This document shows, one piece after another, positions 17,509 to 24,830 of a DNA stretch of 64,000 nt. The translations under genes were made by a program, and so were the position numbers. The stretch's first letter is position 1. The number at the start of each line of letters is the position of its first letter. The notes under the pieces were generated by a model. It ran no database searches. It worked only from the letters and a program-made list of their open reading frames with translations, and was not told the origin of the DNA. Origin of the DNA: CAVURS01 sp963834425 (GTDB taxonomy: Bacteria; Actinomycetota; Actinomycetes; Actinomycetales; CAVURS01). The stretch is taken from NCBI GenBank assembly GCA_963834425.1, contig CAWIBR010000013.1, positions 1,116,001 through 1,180,000 of the forward strand, read 5' to 3'.

Positions 17509-18507
17509 ATGCAGATCCTGATCCTCGGTGGCACGGCCTGGCTCGGCGGCACGATCGCCACGACGGCGCTGGAGCGAGGACACGAGGTGACGTGTCTGGC
17601 CCGGGGCCAGGCCGGTGCGGTGCCGGATGGTGTGCGACTCGTCGTCGCCGACCGGGCTGACCCCGCGGCGTACGACGAAGTGCGGGGCACGGACTGGGAC
17701 GAGGTCGTGGACGTCAGCCGGCAGCCCGGTCAGGTCCGCTCCGCCCTCGCGGCGCTGGGCGGGCGGGCCCGGCACTGGACGTTCGTGTCGTCGTGCTCGG
17801 TCTATGCCGACCAGTCGCAGCCCGGGCAGGACGAGGCGGGCCCGCTGCTGCCGGCGCTCGAGGGCGACGTCGGGGCGCCTGAGGAGTACGGCCAGGCCAA
17901 GGTCGCGTGCGAGCAGGCCGGCGCCGACGCGCTCGGGGATCGGCTGCTGATCGCGCGGGCCGGGCTGATCGCGGGCCCCGGCGACCGGAGCGATCGAGTG
18001 GGGGCCTGGGTGGCCCGTTTCGCGCGAGCCGTCGAGGACGGCGAGCCCGTGCTCGTCCCGGACGCGCCGGAGCTCCCGATGCAGGCGATCGACGTGCGCG
18101 ACCTGGCCGGGTGGGTGGTCGACTGCGCGCAGAGCGGCGCGGTCGGGACCTACAACGCCTGCGGTCAGGTGCTGCGGTTCGGGGACTACATCGCGACGTC
18201 GCGGGAGGTCGCCGGTCACGACGGCCCGGTGGTGCTCGTGGACCCGGATTGGCTTGCGGCGCAACGGGTCGAGGAGTTCATGGGTCCGGACTCGGTGGCG
18301 TTGTGGCTGCACGATCCGGAGTGGGCCGGCTTCAGCTCCCGGGACACGGCGGCCGCGCGGCGTACCGGCCTGGCCACCCGCCCCCTCGCCGAGACCCTGG
18401 CCGACACCCTCCCCTGGGAGCGGACGCTGGGTCTGGACCGCCCCCGCAACGCCGGCCTGAGCCCGGCCCGCGAATCCGAGCTCCTCGCCGCCTGGTCCGC
18501 CCGCTGA
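17509..18507 (+). CDS. NAD-dependent epimerase/dehydratase family protein
   Basis: A 332-residue short-chain dehydrogenase of the extended type. The nucleotide-binding motif GGTAWLGG at residues 7-14 is near the usual GxxGxxG. VSSCSVYA and EEYGQAKVACE supply a possible Ser and a YxxxK pair (Y-G-Q-A-K). The substrate is unknown. It has a GGAGCGC site just before the ATG and follows the GH15 gene by 34 nt on the same strand, so both may be co-transcribed. It ends facing prcA, with a long palindromic element between. Confidence 0.85.
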   Translation: MQILILGGTAWLGGTIATTALERGHEVTCLARGQAGAVPDGVRLVVADRADPAAYDEVRGTDWDEVVDVSRQPGQVRSALAALGGRARHWTFVSSCSVYADQSQPGQDEAGPLLPALEGDVGAPEEYGQAKVACEQAGADALGDRLLIARAGLIAGPGDRSDRVGAWVARFARAVEDGEPVLVPDAPELPMQAIDVRDLAGWVVDCAQSGAVGTYNACGQVLRFGDYIATSREVAGHDGPVVLVDPDWLAAQRVEEFMGPDSVALWLHDPEWAGFSSRDTAAARRTGLATRPLAETLADTLPWERTLGLDRPRNAGLSPARESELLAAWSAR

Positions 18508-18514
18508 CCCTGCT

Positions 18515-18625
18515 TTGTCTGGCCGTCAGAACCGGGTTTGGCCGTCAGAACCGGGTCTGAGCGCCCGGAATGTCCAGTGGGGACCCGGATTCGACGGCCA
18601 AACCCGGATTCGACGGCCAGGACAA
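18515..18625. repeat. long imperfect palindrome made of duplicated units
   Basis: The left arm (18515-18557) and right arm (18582-18625) pair over about 43 nt with a 24-nt loop. Each arm is itself two tandem copies of a 20-nt unit (GGCCGTCAGAACCGGGT, or on the right CCCGGATTCGACGGCC). Mismatches are confined to the TCAGAA / ATTCGA hexamer in both copies. It lies between the convergent epimerase and prcA. Confidence 0.75.
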
Positions 18626-18634
18626 GCGCGGGGG

Positions 18635-19378
18635 TCAGGCGGGTGGGGGCTGGTCTTCGTGGGGGGCGTCGTGGGTCGGGTCGGAGGGGCTGATCAGGCG
18701 GGATAGGAGGGGGCCGGTGATCCGGCGGAAGAGGCGGCGTTCGCGCTCCCGGTCGAGGACGGCGACCTCGAGGTGCTCGGCGCCCAGCGTGCGGGGCTCG
18801 CCTCCCGCCGGGTCGGCCGCGAGCAGCGAGACGGCCAGTTGGAGGACGTCACCGAGGCTCTGGCCGGGCTGCCACCGCTCCTGCAGGCCGGTCGCGATCT
18901 GTTCCGCCTGGCCGCCCATGGCGACGAAGCCCTGCTCGTCGGCGACCGAGCCGTCGTAGGTCAGCCGGTAGATCTGGTCGTCGTCCGGCCCCTGGCCCAC
19001 CTCGGCCACGACGATCTCGACCTCGTAGGGCTTGGACTCCTGGGTGAAGATCGTGCCGAGCGTCTGGGCGTAGGCGTTGGCCAGGCCCCGCGCGGTGACG
19101 TCGCTGCGGTCGTAGGAGTAGCCCCGCAGATCGGCGTAGCGCACGCCGGCGACGCGCAGGTTCTCGAACTCGTTGTACTTGCCAACCGCGGCGAAGGCGA
19201 TCCGGTCGTAGATCTCGCTGACCTTGTGCAGCGCGCGCGAGGGGTTCTCGGCGACGAAGCAGATGCCGTGGTCGTAGGACATGACCACGACCGACCGGCC
19301 GCGGGCGATTCCCTTGCGGGCGTAGTCGGCCCGGTCCTTCATCAGCTGCTCGGGCGAGACGTAGAACGGCATGCTCAT
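18635..19378 (-). CDS. prcA: proteasome subunit alpha
   Basis: A 247-residue 20S alpha subunit. The N-terminal gate and H0 helix (MPFYVSPEQLMKDRADYARKG) are followed by the Ntn-hydrolase fold with VGKYNEFENLRVAGVRYAD and DDDQIYRLTYDGSVADEQG. Alpha rings form the entry gate that Arc docks onto; there is no catalytic threonine. The acidic Pro-rich tail after about residue 225 is not conserved. Its ATG overlaps the prcB stop in an ATGA arrangement, so the two subunits are coupled. Confidence 0.96.
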   Translation of the reverse strand: MSMPFYVSPEQLMKDRADYARKGIARGRSVVVMSYDHGICFVAENPSRALHKVSEIYDRIAFAAVGKYNEFENLRVAGVRYADLRGYSYDRSDVTARGLANAYAQTLGTIFTQESKPYEVEIVVAEVGQGPDDDQIYRLTYDGSVADEQGFVAMGGQAEQIATGLQERWQPGQSLGDVLQLAVSLLAADPAGGEPRTLGAEHLEVAVLDRERERRLFRRITGPLLSRLISPSDPTHDAPHEDQPPPA

Positions 19379-20241
19379 GAGCCGGCCTCCGTCCGCTGGC
19401 CACCGGTCAGGTCGGGATTGCCGCCGGGATTGCCGACGCGGTCGGCCACCATCGCCTCGATCAACGCGCTGAGCTCGGCGTCGCCGATCCGGCGGAAGCC
19501 GTCGGCGTCGATGGTGGCCACGACCGGCCAGATCCGGCGGCCCAGGTCGGGTCCGCCAGTCGCCGAGTCGTCGTCGGCCGCGTCGTAGAGCGCCTCCAGC
19601 GCGACCCGGACGGCGCCGGTCGGGTCGAGGCCGGGCCGCCAGAGCTTCTTGAGGGCGCCGCGGGCGAACAGCGAGCCCGAACCCACCCCGTGGTGGTCGC
19701 GCTCCTCGTAACAGCCGCCGGTGACGTCGTAGGAGAAGATCCGTCCGGCGTCGGTGTCCGGGTCGTAGCCGGCGAAGAGGGGTACGACGGCCAGCCCCTG
19801 CATGGCCAGGCCCAGGTTGCCGCGGATCATGGTGGCCAGGCGGTTGGCCTTGCCCTCCAGGGACATGACCGCGCCCTCGATCTTCTCGTAGTGCTCGAGC
19901 TCGACCTGGAACAGCTTGACCAGCTCGATGGCCAGCCCGGCCGTGCCGGCGATGCCGACCGCGGAGTAGTCGTCGGCGGCGAAGACCTTCTCGATCTCGC
20001 GGTTGGCGATCATGCTGCCGGCGGTGGCCCGGCGGTCCCCCGCCATGACCACCCCACCGGCGTACGTCGTGGTGACGATGGTCGTGCCGTGCGGGGCCTC
20101 GGGGACCATCCCGGGCGGCAGGGGTCGTCGGTTGGGCAGCAGTTGGGGCGAGTGGGCGGCCACGAACTCGCTGAACGAGCTCGAGCCGGCCGTGAGGAAC
20201 GCGCGCGGCAGCCGGCCCGCCTCGGCACCCTGGTCAGTCAC
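19375..20241 (-). CDS. prcB: proteasome subunit beta
   Basis: A 288-residue 20S beta subunit. A propeptide of about 52 residues ends in HG, just before the catalytic threonine of TTIVTTTYAGGVVMAGDRRAT (Thr53). Autocleavage there would expose the nucleophile. The lysine in FAADDYSAVG's preceding EKV and the GSGSLFA segment fit the active core. It begins with GTG 20241 preceded by TAGGGT at 6 nt, so besides read-through from dop-pup it has a probable promoter of its own inside the operon. Confidence 0.96.
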   Translation of the reverse strand: MTDQGAEAGRLPRAFLTAGSSSFSEFVAAHSPQLLPNRRPLPPGMVPEAPHGTTIVTTTYAGGVVMAGDRRATAGSMIANREIEKVFAADDYSAVGIAGTAGLAIELVKLFQVELEHYEKIEGAVMSLEGKANRLATMIRGNLGLAMQGLAVVPLFAGYDPDTDAGRIFSYDVTGGCYEERDHHGVGSGSLFARGALKKLWRPGLDPTGAVRVALEALYDAADDDSATGGPDLGRRIWPVVATIDADGFRRIGDAELSALIEAMVADRVGNPGGNPDLTGGQRTEAGS

Positions 20242-20247
20242 ATCCCG

Positions 20248-20253
20248 ACCCTA
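20248..20253 (-). promoter_or_regulatory. leaderless -10 box for prcB
   Basis: TAGGGT on the minus strand, 6 nt before GTG 20241. Confidence 0.5.
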
Positions 20254-20261
20254 TCCGGCGC

Positions 20262-20947
20262 TCACGCGGCGCTGCTCAGCCGCACGATCAGGTCGAGGAG
20301 GCGCTGCTCGGCCGCTCTCGCCGCCTGAGCCGCCGGGGTGCGCTTGCCCTTGAGGTACTCGATGGCCTGCTCCAGCCGCTCGATGTCGTCCCCGAACTGC
20401 CCCAGTCCGCCGTTGCAGTTGAAACAGAGCGATTCCGCGCACGTGCCCGGTCTCATGGTCATGGTCCACATGCGGCTTGTCCCCCAGCTCCCGCGAGCAG
20501 ATCAAGCAAACTCCGCCTTGCTCGTCAGACATGCGGCTCACGTCCTCGCCGGTAATGCCATACCGCCGGACCAGGTGATAGTTCCTGGTGCTGCCGTGCA
20601 CCTTTTGCTTGGATTCCCGAACTCGAATGTTGTGGTGGGTGTGGCAGTAGCTTGCATCAGGCCGTCACGATTGGCTCTGTTGCTAGGGAACTCTTCGACG
20701 CCCAGGTACTTGGAGCAGTCGGGACACCACTTCTGCCCATCAGGAGCCGGAGGTCGGCGATCCTGAACCGTTCGACCGGCCCGCGCCGCCCGCCGTCGGT
20801 AGCTGGCTTTCGAGATCTGTCGGAAACACTCCTTGCAGTAATACGCTAGAGATCCTTATTGGTCTGATTGATTCCAAACGCATTGACGGGCTTGTCTTGC
20901 ATTGACATTCTAGGACATTCTCTGAATGCCCGCTGGATGCCATTCAT
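20262..20947 (-). pseudogene. endonuclease VII family (HNH) gene, several frameshifts
   Basis: Pieces of one protein are found in successive frames: KPVNAFGINQTNKD, then YYCKECFRQISKASYRRR and WCPDCSKYLGVEEFPSNRA, then CHTHHNIRVRESKQ with YGITGEDVSRM, then HVDHDHETGHVRG, and finally CFNCNGGLGQFGDDIERLEQ. Together they form a zinc-knuckle plus recombination endonuclease VII (HNH/His-Me) domain. Shifts are needed near 20440, 20675, 20860 and twice around 20885-20910, some gained and some lost bases. This is far denser than elsewhere in the window, and the region is less GC-rich, so true decay is plausible. Its ATG (20947) overlaps the pup stop. Genes of this family between pup and prcB are known in other actinobacteria such as streptomycetes. 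Confidence 0.8.
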
Positions 20948-21148
20948 TCCCCGCCCTTTTGCACAAAGCCCTTAACGAAATCCTCGGCATTGGTCTCTAA
21001 GCACGTCGTCGATTTCGTCGAGCATCGAGTCAATGTCGTCGTCGAGGGCTTCCTTGCGGGCGGCCGCCTCGGGCGCGGTCGCGGGAGCCGGCGCGTCCTC
21101 CGGCTCGTCCTCGCGCTTTTGCGGGTTCTTGTGTTCCTGGCCTGCCAT
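20944..21148 (-). CDS. pup: prokaryotic ubiquitin-like protein Pup (frame broken once)
   Basis: Pup is the small disordered tag attached to proteins destined for the proteasome. From the ATG at 21148 the first 50 residues (MAGQEHKNPQKRED to DDDIDSMLDEIDDVL) read normally. A single extra base near 20998 then shifts the frame. In the corrected frame the C-terminus is ETNAEDFVKGFVQKGGE and the protein has 67 residues, a normal Pup. The last residue is encoded as Glu, not the more common Gln, so Dop would not need to deamidate it. As read literally the product would end DQCRGFR and could not be ligated. The stop overlaps the next gene (ATGA). Confidence 0.92.
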
Positions 21149-21215
21149 CACTGCCTCCGCTGGTCCCTCGAGACGTCCTCGCACCAGCCTAGACGCCCGC
21201 TCCCACGAGCACGGG

Positions 21216-22724
21216 TCAGCCGGCGAGGGCCTCGAGCAGCTGCTCGACCGTGTCGCAGCGGTCCATCAGGGCGCCCACGGTCGCGCGCGTGCCGCGCAGC
21301 GGCTCCAGCATCGGCACCCGCTGCAGCGAGTCGTGCCCGGGGATGTCGAAGATCACCGAGTCCCACGAGGCCGCCGCCACGCTGTCGCCGAACTGGGCCA
21401 GGCAGCGGCCACGGAAATAGGCCCGGGTGTCCTCGGGCGGGTCCTCGACGGCGGCCTCGATCGCCTCGTCGGTCAGCAGCCGCTCGACCCGGCCGCGCTC
21501 GGCCAGCCGGTAGTAGAGGCCGCGCTCGGGCCGGATGTCGGACCACTGGATGTCGATCAGCCCTAGCCGGGGAGAGTCCCAGGCGAGTTCCTCGCGGTCC
21601 CGGAACCCTTGCAGCAGTGAGAGTTTGGCCACCCAGTCGATCTCGCGTGCGCACTCCATCGGGTCGCGCTCCAGCCGGGTCAGCACCGACTCCCACCGCT
21701 CCAACACCTCGCGGGTGTCCTCGTCGAGCTCGCCTCGGGACGCGACGTACGCCTGGGCTTGCTCGAGGTAGGCGAGCTGCATCTCGACGGCGGTCATCCG
21801 GGTGCCGTCCCGCAAGCGCACCAACGTCTTCAGGGTGGGGTCGTGCGAGACCGCGTGCAGGGTGGGCACCGGCTTCTCGAGCGAGAAGTCCCGGGTGAGC
21901 GCCCGGTCCTCGATCATCCCGAGCACGAGGGACGTCGTGCCCACCTTGAGCATGGTCGCGACCTCGCACAAGGTCGCGTCGCCGATGATGACGTGCAGCC
22001 GGCGGTAACGGTCGGCCGCCGCGTGCGGCTCGTCCCGCGTGTTGATGATCGGCCGCTTCAGGGTCGTCTCCAACCCCACCTCGACCTCGAAGAAGTCCGA
22101 GCGCTGGCTGATCTGGAAGCCCTCGCTCTGGCTGTCCTGACCGATCCCCACCCGGCCCGCGCCCGAGAAGACCTGCCGCGTGACGAAGAACGGCGTCAGG
22201 TGCCGGGCGATGTCCGCAAACGGGGTCGAACGCCGCATCAGGTAGTTCTCGTGCGTGCCGTAGGACGCGCCCTTGCCGTCGGTGTTGTTCTTGTACAGGT
22301 TCAGCGCCGGCATCCCGGGAGCGTCGGCCAACCGCCGGACCGCGGCCAGCATGATCCGTTCGCCGGCCTTGTCCCAGCGCACGATGTCCCGGGGTGTGGT
22401 CACCTCCGGTGAGGAGTACTCCGGGTGCGCATGGTCGACGTACAGGCGGGCGCCGTTGGTCAGGATGACGTTGGCGAGGGTGGGGTCCTCGGTGTCGGTC
22501 AGCTGGCTCGGGTCGGCCAGCTCCCGGTTGATCTCGAAGCCGCGCGCGTCGCGCAGCGGGGCCTCGTCCTCGTAGTCCCAGCGCGCCTTGCCGACCCGAT
22601 GGCCGAGGGGCTGGGCGTAGGCGTGCACGACCTGACCGCTCATCACCATGGCGTTGGCCGCTGGGTCGCCCGGCTGGGTCACGCCGTACTCCGTCTCCAG
22701 ACCCATCACCCGGCGCACGCTCAC
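21216..22724 (-). CDS. dop: Pup deamidase/depupylase Dop
   Basis: About 502 residues, homologous to PafA. The N-terminus RRVMGLETEYGVTQPG, YVDHAHPEYSSPE, LYKNNTDGKGASYGTHENYL and INTRDEPHAAADRYRRLHV define Dop. The stretch after the YGV motif (about residues 35-80) is the Dop-specific loop region, absent from PafA. Dop removes Pup from conjugates and, where Pup ends in Gln, deamidates it. Start: GTG 22724 with TACGCT 7 nt upstream; an in-frame ATG at 22769 is within the Nudix gene start. pup follows after 67 nt. Confidence 0.95.
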   Translation of the reverse strand: MSVRRVMGLETEYGVTQPGDPAANAMVMSGQVVHAYAQPLGHRVGKARWDYEDEAPLRDARGFEINRELADPSQLTDTEDPTLANVILTNGARLYVDHAHPEYSSPEVTTPRDIVRWDKAGERIMLAAVRRLADAPGMPALNLYKNNTDGKGASYGTHENYLMRRSTPFADIARHLTPFFVTRQVFSGAGRVGIGQDSQSEGFQISQRSDFFEVEVGLETTLKRPIINTRDEPHAAADRYRRLHVIIGDATLCEVATMLKVGTTSLVLGMIEDRALTRDFSLEKPVPTLHAVSHDPTLKTLVRLRDGTRMTAVEMQLAYLEQAQAYVASRGELDEDTREVLERWESVLTRLERDPMECAREIDWVAKLSLLQGFRDREELAWDSPRLGLIDIQWSDIRPERGLYYRLAERGRVERLLTDEAIEAAVEDPPEDTRAYFRGRCLAQFGDSVAAASWDSVIFDIPGHDSLQRVPMLEPLRGTRATVGALMDRCDTVEQLLEALAG

Positions 22725-22731
22725 GGGTCCG

Positions 22732-22737
22732 AGCGTA
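22732..22737 (-). promoter_or_regulatory. leaderless -10 box for the dop-pup operon
   Basis: TACGCT on the minus strand, 7 nt before GTG 22724. Confidence 0.5.
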
Positions 22738-22767
22738 CGGGGGTGCCGCCCGTGCCAGAGTGGCGCC

Positions 22768-23322
22768 ATGCAGGAGGAGCAGGTCGCGCTCTACGACCGG
22801 GATGACCCTGGCGGGCGCGTGGTGGGTTCGGCTCCGCGTTCGGTGATGCGGGCCCGCAACCTGCCGCACGCGGCCACCTCGGTGGCGGTGCGCGACCGCG
22901 CCGGCCGGATCTATCTGCACCGTCGCACCGACACCAAGGACGTCTTCCCGGGCTACCACGACGTGTGGGCCGGCGGGGTCGTCGCCGCTGGCGAGGACCC
23001 CGAGTGGACCGCCCACCGCGAACTGGCCGAGGAGCTCGGGCTGCACGACGCCACGCTGCGCCCACTGTTCGTTGAGTGGTACGCCGACGAGCACACCACC
23101 TATCTGGCCCACGTCTACGACCTCGAGTACGACGAACAGCTCCACGGGCCGATCCGGCATCAGCCGGAGGAGGTGGCCGACGGCTGGTGGGTCACCCTCG
23201 AGGACCTGCAGTCGCGGCTGGCCGACCCGGCCTGGCCGTTCGTCCCCGACGGCCGGTTCTGCCTGGAGCTCTACGTGTCTCGCGGCCTGGCCGCGACCGC
23301 CGTCCGATCGGAGCCCACGTGA
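22768..23322 (+). CDS. Nudix hydrolase (IDI/YfcD-like)
   Basis: A 184-residue Nudix protein. The Nudix box reads GGVVAAGEDPEWTAHRELAEELGL (about residues 71-94), with the expected Gly, Glu, Arg-Glu and Glu-Glu positions that bind the metal and diphosphate. The N-terminal RNLPHAATSVAVRDRAGRIYLHRR and DVFPGYHDVWAGG resemble the isopentenyl-diphosphate isomerase-like subgroup, but the substrate cannot be told. The ATG follows a CAGAGT hexamer by 6 nt. The stop TGA overlaps a GTG that may start the next gene. It is divergent from dop. Confidence 0.88.
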   Translation: MQEEQVALYDRDDPGGRVVGSAPRSVMRARNLPHAATSVAVRDRAGRIYLHRRTDTKDVFPGYHDVWAGGVVAAGEDPEWTAHRELAEELGLHDATLRPLFVEWYADEHTTYLAHVYDLEYDEQLHGPIRHQPEEVADGWWVTLEDLQSRLADPAWPFVPDGRFCLELYVSRGLAATAVRSEPT

Positions 23323-24279
23323 AGTCCGACCTGCGCACCGTGGTCTTCTGCTGGCTGGTCGATCGCACGCGGCGTCGAGAACATCGCCGACCGCAGTCTG
23401 GAGCAGATTCGCAAGGATCGGGCCGAGTCCATCCCCCATCGGTGGCCGGCCAGCCTGGTCACCGGCGCCGTCGCCCGGCCCGTCCGGATCGCCGATCGCA
23501 CCCTGCCGTTGCCTGACGCGCCGCTCCTGGCCCGCACCTACACCCCGCGCGCGGCCGGGCCGCTCCCCCTCGTCGTCTACTTCCACGGCGGTGGCTGGGT
23601 CACGGGCAACCTGCGCAGCTACGACGCGGTCTGCAGCCAGATCGCCCACCGGGTCGGGGCCGTCGTCGTCTCGGTCGACTACCGCCTCGCGCCCGAGCAT
23701 CGCATGCCCGTCGCCGCCGAAGACGCCTACGCCGCAACGGTTTGGCTCGCCGCCAACGCGCGCGAGTTTGGCGCGGATCCGACCCGGCTGGCCGTGGCCG
23801 GAGACAGTGCCGGCGGCAACCTGGCCGCGGTCGTCGCGATCCTGGCTCGCGATCGCGGCGGCCCGGCGATCGCGCATCAGGTCCTCCTCTATCCGGGCAC
23901 CGACGGCACGCTCTCCTCACCGTCGTTGCAGGAGCACGCCAATGGGCCGATCCTCACGCTGGCCAACGTCCGCGCCTATCGCTCGCTCTACCTCGGTCCG
24001 GACGGCGACGAGAGTGACGTCCGGTTCTCGCCCTTGAGCGCCCCGGACCACAGGCACCTGCCGCCGGCCCTGATCCAGACCGCGCAGCTCGACCCGATCC
24101 GCGACGACGGCGCGCGCTACGCCGACGCGCTCTCGCGCGCGGGCAACGAGGTCCGCTACACCGAGTACGTCGGGGCACCGCACGGCTACCTCTCGATCCC
24201 GGGCGCTGTGCGCGGCGCGCGCCAGGCGCTGGCCGAGATCGTGAGCGAGCTGCGGCGACACCTGGGGGTCGCCGGCTGA
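23319..24279 (+). CDS. alpha/beta hydrolase of the hormone-sensitive lipase type (probably frame broken once)
   Basis: The main frame shows YFHGGGWVTG (oxyanion hole), GDSAGG (nucleophile Ser) and, near the end, DPIRDDG and GAPHGY (Asp and His), all typical of HSL-type esterases. Homology-like sequence (GVENIADRSLEQIRKDRAE) extends upstream of the first ATG at 23509 but has no start codon. If one extra base near 23365 is removed, the frame joins to GTG 23319, which overlaps the Nudix stop. The total of 961 nt would then give 319 residues, a usual length. The ester substrate is unknown. Confidence 0.75.
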
Positions 24280-24388
24280 GCGGCCCCTGTCGCCACCGGC
24301 GTTCATCGAGTAGAGTCCCGCCGATCCGCGAGGGCAACGCGGCCGGTTTTCACCCGTGCCGGTAATTTCCGCCCGAAGGAGCGCAACG

Positions 24389-24830
24389 ATGAGCTCCGCG
24401 CCGCCCGCGATCGACGTCGTCATCCGCCTGGAGCCGACCGACGGCTGGCCACCGCACCCCGTCGAGACTCTGCGGGCGGAGCTCGTCGCCCCCGGTCGCG
24501 CGCGGCTGCTGAGCATCCCGACGTACGCCGACGGGATCAGCGCCGGCGACACCGTGAGTGTCGAGCACGACGGGACCGGCTTCGTGGGGGGCGACGTGCT
24601 CGAATCGTGGGCGGCACACGACCGTGCGGGCTGTCGCGACCGATGCCGGGCAGCTGGAGCGGCTGAGCGAGGCATTGGCCGGCGCCGGCGCGCGCACCCG
24701 GTTGAGCGAGGGCGCGCCCGTCCTGGCCATCGACGTGCCCCGCCCAGCAAGCCTCGAGCACGTCCTGGTGATCCTGGACGAGCACTCCTCGTTGACCCTG
24801 ACCTACACGGTCTCCTGCCGGCAGCACCAG
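24389..24830 (+). CDS. DUF4265-like domain protein (frame broken once)
   Basis: A GAAGGAG ribosome-binding site precedes the ATG at 24389. The first frame (VIRLEPTDGWPPHPVETLRA ... IPTYADGISAGDTV) continues, after one extra G near 24607, in the next frame as HTTVRAVATDAGQLERL ... VLAIDVPRP. The whole resembles DUF4265, a small bacterial domain of unknown function. In the corrected frame no stop separates it from the FAD oxidase that follows. The pair reads as one frame of about 614 codons, so it is either a fusion or a second uncorrected shift hides the stop. Confidence 0.5.

Noticed and set aside
15603..17690. A 695-codon open frame on the minus strand
   Set aside because: Antisense to the GH15 gene; no recognisable motif.
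23319..23516. A small separate gene after the Nudix gene
   Set aside because: Its product is Arg/Pro-rich noise after about 17 residues; the next frame carries esterase-like sequence, so a shifted esterase 5' end is the better reading.
21148..23877. A 909-codon open frame on the minus strand across dop and the Nudix gene
   Set aside because: It runs in the wrong frame through dop and antisense through the Nudix and esterase genes; no domain.
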